From Tubulanus polymorphus (taxonomy: Eukaryota; Nemertea; Palaeonemertea; Tubulaniformes; Tubulanidae), in the NCBI RefSeq assembly GCF_964204645.1, contig NC_134031.1:21451307-21515306 (forward strand): a DNA stretch of 64,000 nucleotides, written 5' to 3'. How positions within the stretch are numbered: position 1 is the first letter of the stretch; each line of letters opens with the position of its first letter. Both the position numbers and the translations under genes were made by a program. Shown piece by piece: positions 50,483 through 61,397 of the stretch. Under the pieces are notes generated by a model. The model had not been told where the DNA came from. It saw only the letters and a program-made list of their open reading frames with translations, and did no database searches.

Positions 50483-52012
50483 GATGATGAGTTCTATCTT
50501 AATTGATGGGTTAGGGTGTACTGAACTGATTTCAAATAGATAGGTTGAAAGAATCAGAATTTTCTGGCTGCTTTTGGTTCTGAAGATGATGGATTCAATC
50601 TGAAAAGATGTGTTAAGGCGTATTGAACTGATTTCAAATAGATAGGTGGAAAGATTAAGAATTTTCTGGCTATTTATGCTCCTGAAGATGATGGACTCGA
50701 TCTGAAATGATAGGTTAAGGTAGACTGAACTGATTTCGAGTAGATGGACTGAAAGATACAGATTTTTCTTGCAAAATAGGGTCCTAAAGATGATGAGTTC
50801 TATCTTAATTGATGGGTTAGGGTGTACTGAACTGATTTCAAATAGATAGGTTGAAAGAATCAGAATTTTCTGGCTGCTTTTGGTTCTGAAGATGATGGCT
50901 TCAATCTGAAAAGATGGGTTAAGGCGTATTGAACTGATGTCAAATAGATAGGTGGAAAGATTAAGAATTTTGTGGCTATTTATGCTCCTGAAGATGATGG
51001 ACTCGATCTGAAATGATAGGTTAAGGTAGACTGAACTGATATCGAGTAGATGGACTGAAAGATACAGATTTTTCTTGCAAAATAGGGTCCTAAAGATGAT
51101 GAATTCTATCTTAATTGATGGGTTAGGGTGAACTGAACTGATTTCAAATAGATGGGTGGAAAGAATCAGAATTTTCTGGCTGCCTTTGGTTCTGAAGATG
51201 ATGGACTCAATCTGAAAAGATGGGCTGAGGCGTATTGAACTGATTTCAAATAGATAGGTGGAAAGATTAAGAATTTTCTGGCTATTTATGCTCCTGAAGA
51301 TGATGGACTCGATCTGAAATGATAGGTTAAGGTAAACTGAACTGATTTCGAGTAGATGGACTGAAAGATACAGATTTTTCTTGCAAAATAGGGTCCTAAA
51401 GATGATGAATTCTATTTTAATTGATGGGTTAGGTTGTACTGAACTGATTTCAAATAGATAGGTTGAAAGAATCAGAATTTTCTGGCTGCTTTTGGTTCTG
51501 AAGATGATGGATTCAATCTGAAAAGATGTGTTAAGGCGTATTGAACTGATTTAAAATAGATAGGTGGAAAGATTAAGAATTTTGTGGCTATTTATGCTCC
51601 TGAAGATGATGGACTCGATCTGAAATGATAGGTTAAGGTAGACTGAACTGATTTCGAGTAGATGGACTGAAAGATACAGATTTTTCTTGCAAAATAGGGT
51701 CCTAAAGATGATGAATTCTATCTTAATTGATGGGTTAGGTTGTACTGAACTGATTTCAAATAGATAGGTTAAAAGAATCAGAATTTTCTGGCTGCTTTTG
51801 GTTCTGAAGATGATGGATTCAATCTGAAAAGATGTGTTAAGGCGTATTGAACTGATTTAAAATAGATAGGTGGAAAGATTAAGAATTTTCTGGCTATTTA
51901 TGCTCCTGAAGATGATGGACTCGATCTGAAATGATAGGTTAAGGTAGACTGAACTGATTTCGAGTAGATGGACTGAAAGATACAGATTTTTCTTGCAAAA
52001 TAGGGTCCTAAA
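50483..52012 (+). repeat. Five-trimer block repeated at 53748-55277
   Basis: The block 50483-52012 recurs 3265 bases downstream with the rare markers gatggcttcaatc (50891/54156), aattttgtggc, gatatcgag and attttaattg in the same order. The offset is 32 monomers plus one base; the extra base is the T7 run at 52804-52810 lying between the copies. Confidence 0.8.
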
Positions 52013-53747
52013 GATGATGAATTCTATCTTAATTGATGGGTTAGGGTGAACTGAATTGATTTCAAATAGATAGGTGGAAAGAATCAGAATTTTCTGGCTG
52101 CCTTTGGTTCTGAAGATGATGGACTCAATCTGAAAAGATGGGCTAAGGCGTATTGAACTGATTTCAAATAGATAGGTGGAAAGATTAAGAATTTTCTGGC
52201 TATTTATGCTCCTGAAGATGATGGACTCGATCTGAAATGATAGGTTAAGGTAAACTGAACTGATTTCGAGTAGATGGACTGAAAGATACAGATTTTTCTT
52301 GCAAAATAGGGTCCTAAAGATGATGAATTCTATCTTAATTGATGGGTTAGGGTGTACTGAACTGATTTCAAATAGATAGGTTGAAAGATTAAGAATTTTC
52401 TGGCTGCTTTTGGTTCTGAAGATGATGGATTCAATCTGAAAAGATGTGTTAAGGCGTATTGAACTGATTTCAAATAGATAGGTGGAAAGATTAAGAATTT
52501 TCTGGCTATTTATGCTCCTGAAGATGATGGACTCGATCTGAAATGATAGGTTAAGGTAAACTGAACTGATTTCGAGCAGATGGACTGAAAGATACAGATT
52601 TTTCTTGCAAAATAGGGTCCTAAAGATGATGAGTTCTATCTTAATTGATGGGTTGGGGTGAACTGAACTGATTTCAAATAGATAGGTGGAAAGAATCAGA
52701 ATTTTCTGGCTGCCTTTGGTTCTGAAGATGATGGACTCAATCTGAAAAGATGGGCTAAGGCGTATTGAACTGATTTCAAATAGATAGGTGGAAAGATTAA
52801 GAATTTTTTTGGCTATTTATGCTCCTGAAGATGATGGACTCGATCTGAAATGATAGGTTAAGGTAAACTGAACTGATTTCGAGTAGATGGACTGAAAGAT
52901 ACAGATTTTTCTTGCAAAATAGGGTCCTAAAGATGATGAGTTCAATCTTAATTGATGGGTTAGGTTGTACTGAACTGATTTCAAATAGATAGGTGGAAAG
53001 ATTAAGAATTTTCTGGTTATTTATGCTCCTGAAGATGATGGACTCGATCTGAAATGATAGGTTAAGGTAAACTGAACTGATTTCGAGTAGATGGACTGAA
53101 AGATACAGATTGTTCTTGCAAAATAGGGTCCTAAAGATGATGAATTCTATTTTAATTGATGGGTTAGGTTGTACTGAACTGATTTCAAATAGATAGGTTG
53201 AAAGAATCAGAATTTTCTGGCTGCTTTTGGTTCTGAAGATGATGGATTCAATCTGAAAAGATGTGTTAAGGCGTATTGAACTGATTTAAAATAGATAGGT
53301 GGAAAGATTAAGAATTTTCTGGCTATTTATGCTCCTGAAGATGATGGACTCGATCTGAAATGATAGGTTAAGGTAGACTGAACTGATTTCGAGTAGATGG
53401 ACTGAAAGATACAGATTTTTCTTGCAAAATAGGGTCCTAAAGATGATGAATTCTATCTTAATTGATGGGTTAGGTTGTACTGAACTGATTTCAAATAGAT
53501 AGGTTAAAAGAATCAGAATTTTCTGGCTGCTTTTGGTTCTGAAGATGATGGATTCAATCTGAAAAGATGTGTTAAGGCGTATTGAACTGATTTAAAATAG
53601 ATAGGTGGAAAGATTAAGAATTTTCTGGCTATTTATGCTCCTGAAGATGATGGACTCGATCTGAAATGATAGGTTAAGGTAAACTGAACTGATTTCGAGC
53701 AGATGGACTGAAAGATACAGATTTTTCTTGCAAAATAGGGTCCTAAA

Positions 53748-55277
53748 GATGATGAGTTCTATCTTAATTGATGGGTTAGGGTGTACTGAACTGATTTCAA
53801 ATAGATAGGTTGAAAGAATCAGAATTTTCTGGCTGCTTTTGGTTCTGAAGATGATGGATTCAATCTGAAAAGATGTGTTAAGGCGTATTGAACTGATTTC
53901 AAATAGATAGGTGGAAAGATTAAGAATTTTCTGGCTATTTATGCTCCTGAAGATGATGGACTCGATCTGAAATGATAGGTTAAGGTAGACTGAACTGATT
54001 TCGAGTAGATGGACTGAAAGATACAGATTTTTCTTGCAAAATAGGGTCCTAAAGATGATGAGTTCTATCTTAATTGATGGGTTAGGGTGTACTGAACTGA
54101 TTTCAAATAGATAGGTTGAAAGAATCAGAATTTTCTGGCTGCTTTTGGTTCTGAAGATGATGGCTTCAATCTGAAAAGATGGGTTAAGGCGTATTGAACT
54201 GATGTCAAATAGATAGGTGGAAAGATTAAGAATTTTGTGGCTATTTATGCTCCTGAAGATGATGGACTCGATCTGAAATGATAGGTTAAGGTAGACTGAA
54301 CTGATATCGAGTAGATGGACTGAAAGATACAGATTTTTCTTGCAAAATAGGGTCCTAAAGATGATGAATTCTATCTTAATTGATGGGTTAGGGTGAACTG
54401 AACTGATTTCAAATAGATGGGTGGAAAGAATCAGAATTTTCTGGCTGCCTTTGGTTCTGAAGATGATGGACTCAATCTGAAAAGATGGGCTGAGGCGTAT
54501 TGAACTGATTTCAAATAGATAGGTGGAAAGATTAAGAATTTTCTGGCTATTTATGCTCCTGAAGATGATGGACTCGATCTGAAATGATAGGTTAAGGTAA
54601 ACTGAACTGATTTCGAGTAGATGGACTGAAAGATACAGATTTTTCTTGCAAAATAGGGTCCTAAAGATGATGAATTCTATTTTAATTGATGGGTTAGGTT
54701 GTACTGAACTGATTTCAAATAGATAGGTTGAAAGAATCAGAATTTTCTGGCTGCTTTTGGTTCTGAAGATGATGGATTCAATCTGAAAAGATGTGTTAAG
54801 GCGTATTGAACTGATTTAAAATAGATAGGTGGAAAGATTAAGAATTTTGTGGCTATTTATGCTCCTGAAGATGATGGACTCGATCTGAAATGATAGGTTA
54901 AGGTAGACTGAACTGATTTCGAGTAGATGGACTGAAAGATACAGATTTTTCTTGCAAAATAGGGTCCTAAAGATGATGAATTCTATCTTAATTGATGGGT
55001 TAGGTTGTACTGAACTGATTTCAAATAGATAGGTTAAAAGAATCAGAATTTTCTGGCTGCTTTTGGTTCTGAAGATGATGGATTCAATCTGAAAAGATGT
55101 GTTAAGGCGTATTGAACTGATTTAAAATAGATAGGTGGAAAGATTAAGAATTTTCTGGCTATTTATGCTCCTGAAGATGATGGACTCGATCTGAAATGAT
55201 AGGTTAAGGTAGACTGAACTGATTTCGAGTAGATGGACTGAAAGATACAGATTTTTCTTGCAAAATAGGGTCCTAAA
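53748..55277 (+). repeat. Second copy of the five-trimer block
   Basis: Matches 50483-52012 at offset 3265, including gatggcttcaatc at 54156 and gatatcgag near 54304. It is followed at 55278 by a trimer resembling 52319 rather than 52013, implying loss or gain of one trimer at the block end. Confidence 0.78.
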
Positions 55278-56603
55278 GATGATGAATTCTATCTTAATTG
55301 ATGGGTTAGGGTGTACTGAACTGATTTCAAATAGATAGGTTGAAAGATTAAGAATTTTCTGGCTGCTTTTGGTTCTGAAGATGATGGATTCAATCTGAAA
55401 AGATGTGTTAAGGTGTATTGAACTGATTTCAAATAGATAGGTGGAAAGATTAAGAATTTTCTGGCTATTTATGCTCCTGAAGATGATGGACTCGATCTGA
55501 AATGATAGGTTAAGGTAAACTGAACTGATTTCGAGCAGATGGACTGAAAGATACAGATTTTTCTTGCAAAATAGGGTCCTAAAGATGATGAGTTCTATCT
55601 TAATTGATGGGTTAGGGTGTACTGAACTGATTTCAAATAGATAGGTTGAAAGAATCAGAATTTTCTGGCTGCTTTTGGTTCTGAAGATGATGGATTCAAT
55701 CTGAAAAGATGTGTTAAGGCGTATTGAACTGATTTCAAATAGATAGGTGGAAAGATTAAGAATTTTCTGGCTATTTATGCTCCTGAAGATGATGGACTCG
55801 ATCTGAAATGATAGGTTAAGGTAAACTGAACTGATTCCGAGCAGATGGACTGAAAGATACAGATTTTTCTTGCAAAATAGGGTCCTAAAGATGATGAGTT
55901 CTATCTTAATTGATGGGTTAGGGTGTACTGAACTGATTTCAAATAGATAGGTGGAAAGATTAAGAATTTTCTGGTTATTTATGCTCCTGAAGATGATGGA
56001 CTCGATCTGAAATGATAGGTTAAGGTAAACTGAACTGATTTCGAGTAGATGGACTGAAAGATACAGATTTTTCTTGCAAAATAGGGTCCTAAAGATGATG
56101 AGTTCAATCTTAATTGATGGGTTAGGTTGTACTGAACTGATTTCAAATAGATAGGTGGAAAGATTAAGAATTTTCTGGTTATTTATGCTCCTGAAGATGA
56201 TGGACTCGATCTGAAATGATAGGTTAAGGTAAACTGAACTGATTTCGAGTAGATGGACTGAAAGATACAGATTGTTCTTGCAAAATAGGGTCCTAAAGAT
56301 GATGAATTCTATTTTAATTGATGGGTTAGGTTGTACTGAACTGATTTCAAATAGATAGGTTGAAAGAATCAGAATTTTCTGGCTGCTTTTGGTTCTGAAG
56401 ATGATGGATTCAATCTGAAAAGATGTGTTAAGGCGTATTGAACTGATTTAAAATAGATAGGTGGAAAGATTAAGAATTTTCTGGCTATTTATGCTCCTGA
56501 AGATGATGGACTCGATCTGAAATGATAGGTTAAGGTAGACTGAACTGATTTCGAGTAGATGGACTGAAAGATACAGATTTTTCTTGCAAAATAGGGTCCT
56601 AAA
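55278..56603 (+). repeat. 1938-bp-period repeat, copy 1
   Basis: 13 monomers recurring at 57216-58541 with offset 1938 (19 monomers). Shared rare markers are aaggtgtattg (55411/57349), gattccgagcag, two consecutive ggttatttatg dimers, and cagattgttcttgc (56271/58209). The last marker is also present at 53109, 3162 bases before 56271. Confidence 0.8.
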
Positions 56604-57215
56604 GATGATGAATTCTATCTTAATTGATGGGTTAGGTTGTACTGAACTGATTTCAAATAGATAGGTTAAAAGAATCAGAATTTTCTGGCTGCTTTTGGTT
56701 CTGAAGATGATGGATTCAATCTGAAAAGATGTGTTAAGGCGTATTGAACTGATTTAAAATAGATAGGTGGAAAGATTAAGAATTTTCTGGCTATTTATGC
56801 TCCTGAAGATGATGGACTCGATCTGAAATGATAGGTTAAGGTAGACTGAACTGATTTCGAGTAGATGGACTGAAAGATACAGATTTTTCTTGCAAAATAG
56901 GGTCCTAAAGATGATGAATTCTATCGTAATTGATGGGTTAGGGTGAACTGAATTGATTTCAAATAGATAGGTGGAAAGAATCAGAATTTTCTGGCTGCCT
57001 TTGGTTCTGAAGATGATGGACTCAATCTGAAAAGATGGGCTAAGGCGTATTGAACTGATTTCAAATAGATAGGTGGAAAGATTAAGAATTTTCTGGCTAT
57101 TTATGCTCCTGAAGATGATGGACTCGATCTGAAATGATAGGTTAAGGTAAACTGAACTGATTTCGAGTAGATGGACTGAAAGATACAGATTTTTCTTGCA
57201 AAATAGGGTCCTAAA

Positions 57216-58541
57216 GATGATGAATTCTATCTTAATTGATGGGTTAGGGTGTACTGAACTGATTTCAAATAGATAGGTTGAAAGATTAAGAATTTTCTGG
57301 CTGCTTTTGGTTCTGAAGATGATGGATTCAATCTGAAAAGATGTGTTAAGGTGTATTGAACTGATTTCAAATAGATAGGTGGAAAGATTAAGAATTTTCT
57401 GGCTATTTATGCTCCTGAAGATGATGGACTCGATCTGAAATGATAGGTTAAGGTAAACTGAACTGATTTCGAGCAGATGGACTGAAAGATACAGATTTTT
57501 CTTGCAAAATAGGGTCCTAAAGATGATGAGTTCTATCTTAATTGATGGGTTAGGGTGTACTGAACTGATTTCAAATAGATAGGTTGAAAGAATCAGAATT
57601 TTCTGGCTGCTTTTGGTTCTGAAGATGATGGATTCAATCTGAAAAGATGTGTTAAGGCGTATTGAACTGATTTCAAATAGATAGGTGGAAAGATTAAGAA
57701 TTTTCTGGCTATTTATGCTCCTGAAGATGATGGACTCGATCTGAAATGATAGGTTAAGGTAAACTGAACTGATTCCGAGCAGATGGACTGAAAGATACAG
57801 ATTTTTCTTGCAAAATAGGGTCCTAAAGATGATGAGTTCTATCTTAATTGATGGGTTAGGGTGTACTGAACTGATTTCAAATAGATAGGTGGAAAGATTA
57901 AGAATTTTCTGGTTATTTATGCTCCTGAAGATGATGGACTCGATCTGAAATGATAGGTTAAGGTAAACTGAACTGATTTCGAGTAGATGGACTGAAAGAT
58001 ACAGATTTTTCTTGCAAAATAGGGTCCTAAAGATGATGAGTTCAATCTTAATTGATGGGTTAGGTTGTACTGAACTGATTTCAAATAGATAGGTGGAAAG
58101 ATTAAGAATTTTCTGGTTATTTATGCTCCTGAAGATGATGGACTCGATCTGAAATGATAGGTTAAGGTAAACTGAACTGATTTCGAGTAGATGGACTGAA
58201 AGATACAGATTGTTCTTGCAAAATAGGGTCCTAAAGATGATGAATTCTATCTTAATTGATGGGTTAGGGTGTACTGAACTGATTTCAAATAGATAGGTTG
58301 AAAGAATCAGAATTTTCTGGCTGCTTTTGGTTCTGAAGATGATGGATTCAATCTGAAAAGATGTGTTAAGGCGTATTGAACTGATTTAAAATAGATAGGT
58401 GGAAAGATTAAGAATTTTCTGGCTATTTATGCTCCTGAAGATGATGGACTCGATCTGAAATGATAGGTTAAGGTAGACTGAACTGATTTCGAGTAGATGG
58501 ACTGAAAGATACAGATTTTTCTTGCAAAATAGGGTCCTAAA
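57216..58541 (+). repeat. 1938-bp-period repeat, copy 2
   Basis: Counterpart of 55278-56603. It ends at 58542, where the block shared with 40487 begins. The right part of the window is thus a chain of block copies joined at trimer boundaries. Confidence 0.8.
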
Positions 58542-61397
58542 GATGATGAATTCTATCTTAATTGATGGGTTAGGGTGAACTGAACTGATTTCAAATAGAT
58601 AGGTGGAAAGATTAAAAATTTTCTGGCTGCCTTTGGTTCTGAAGATGATGGACTCAATCTGAAAAGATGGGCTAAGGCGTATTGAACTGATTTCAAATAG
58701 ATAGGTGGAAAGATTAAGAATTTTCTGGCTATTTATGCTCCTGAAGATGATGGACTCGATCTGAAATGATAGGTTAAGGTAAACTGAACTGATTTCGAGT
58801 AGATGGACTGAAAGATACAGATTTTTCTTGCAAAATAGGGTCCTAAAGATGAGGAATTCTATCTTAATTGATGGGTTAGGGTGTACTGAACTGATTTCAA
58901 ATAGATAGGTTGAAAGATTAAGAACTTTCTGGCAACTTTTGGTTCTGAAGATGATGGATTCAATCTGAAAAGATGGGTTAAGGCGTATTGAACTGATTTC
59001 AAATGGATAGGTGGAAAGATTAAGAATTTTCTGGCTATTTATGCTCCTGAAGATGATGGACTCGATCTGAAATGATAGGTTAAGGTAAACTGAACTGATT
59101 TCGAGTAGATGGACAGAAAGATACAGATTTTTCTTGCAAAATAGGGTCCTAAAGATGATGAATTCTATCTTAATTGATGGGTTAGGGTGAACTGAATTGA
59201 TTTCAAATAGATAGGTGGAAAGAATCAGAATTTTCTGGCTGCCTTTGGTTCTGAAGATGATGGACTCAATCTGAAAAGATGGGCTAAGGCGTATTGAACT
59301 GATTTCAAATAGATAGGTGGAAAGATTAAGAATTTTCTGGCTATTTATGCTCCTGAAGATGATGGACTCGATCTGAAATGATAGGTTAAGGTAAACTGAA
59401 CTGATTTCGAGTAGATGGACTGAAAGATACAGATTTTTCTTGCAAAATAGGGTCCTAAAGATGATGAATTCTATCTTAATTGATGGGTTAGGGTGTACTG
59501 AACTGATTTCAAATAGATAGGTTGAAAGATTAAGAATTTTCTGGCTGCTTTTGGTTCTGAAGATGATGGATTCAATCTGAAAAGATGTGTTAAGGCGTAT
59601 TGAACTGATTTCAAATAGATAGGTGGAAAGATTAAGAATTTTCTGGCTATTTATGCTCCTGAAGATGATGGACTCGATCTGAAATGATAGGTTAAGGTAA
59701 ACTGAACTGATTTCGAGCAGATGGACTGAAAGATACAGATTTTTCTTGCAAAATAGGGTCCTAAAGATGATGAGTTCTATCTTAATTGATGGGTTAGGGT
59801 GTACTGAACTGATTTCAAATAGATAGGTTGAAAGAATCAGAATTTTCTGGCTGCTTTTGGTTCTGAAGATGATGGATTCAATCTGAAAAGATGTGTTAAG
59901 GCGTATTGAACTGATTTCAAATAGATAGGTGGAAAGATTAAGAATTTTCTGGCTATTTATGCTCCTGAAGATGATGGACTCGATCTGAAATGATAGGTTA
60001 AGGTAAACTGAACTGATTCCGAGCAGATGGACTGAAAGATACAGATTTTTCTTGCAAAATAGGGTCCTAAAGATGATGAGTTCTATCTTAATTGATGGGT
60101 TAGGGTGTACTGAACTGATTTCAAATAGATAGGTTGAAAGATTAAGAACTTTCTGGCTGCTTTTGGTTCTGAAGATGATGGATTCAATCTGAAAAGATGG
60201 GTTAAGGCGTATTGAACTGATTTCAAATGGATAGGTGGAAAGATTAAGAATTTTCTGGCTATTTATGCTCCTGAAGATGATGGACTCGATCTGAAATGAT
60301 AGGTTAAGGTAAACTGAACTGATTTCGAGTAGATGGACAGAAAGATACAGATTTTTCTTGCAAAATAGGGTCCTAAAGATGATGAATTCTATCTTAATTG
60401 ATGGGTTAGGGTGTACTGAACTGATTTCAAATAGATAGGTTGAAAGATTAAGAATTTTCTGGCTGCTTTTGGTTCTGAAGATGATGGATTCAATCTGAAA
60501 AGATGTGTTAAGGCGTATTGAACTGATTTCAAATAGATAGGTGGAAAGATTAAGAATTTTCTGGCTATTTATGCTCCTGAAGATGATGGACTCGATCTGA
60601 AATGATAGGTTAAGGTAAACTGAACTGATTTCGAGCAGATGGACTGAAAGATACAGATTTTTCTTGCAAAATAGGGTCCTAAAGATGATGAGTTCTATCT
60701 TAATTGATGGGTTAGGGTGTACTGAACTGATTTCAAATAGATAGGTGGAAAGATTAAGAATTTTCTGGTTATTTATGCTCCTGAAGATGATGGACTCGAT
60801 CTGAAATGATAGGTTAAGGTAAACTGAACTGATTTCGAGTAGATGGACTGAAAGATACAGATTTTTCTTGCAAAATAGGGTCCTAAAGATGATGAGTTCA
60901 ATCTTAATTGATGGGTTAGGTTGTACTGAACTGATTTCAAATAGATAGGTGGATAGATTAAGAATTTTCTGGTTATTTATGCTCCTGAAGATGATGGACT
61001 CGATCTGAAATGATAGGTTAAGGTAAACTGAACTGATTTCGAGTAGATGGACTGAAAGATACAGATTTTTCTTGCAAAATAGGGTCCTAAAGATGATGAA
61101 TTCTATCTTAATTGATGGGTTAGGGTGTACTGAACTGATTTCAAATAGATAGGTTGAAAGAATCAGAATTTTCTGGCTGCTTTTGGTTCTGAAGATGATG
61201 GATTCAATCTGAAAAGATGTGTTAAGGCGTATTGAACTGATTTCAAATAGATAGGTGGAAAGATTAAGAATTTTCTGGCTATTTATGCTCCTGAAGATGA
61301 TGGACTCGATCTGAAATGATAGGTTAAGGTAGACTGAACTGATTTCGAGTAGATGGACTGAAAGATACAGATTTTTCTTGCAAAATAGGGTCCTAAA
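58542..61397 (+). repeat. Right-zone block, copy lacking one trimer
   Basis: Counterpart of 40487-43648, shorter by one 306-bp trimer at 60377/60378. The junction is in perfect monomer phase, as expected from unequal exchange or slippage between aligned trimers rather than a random deletion. Confidence 0.8.
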
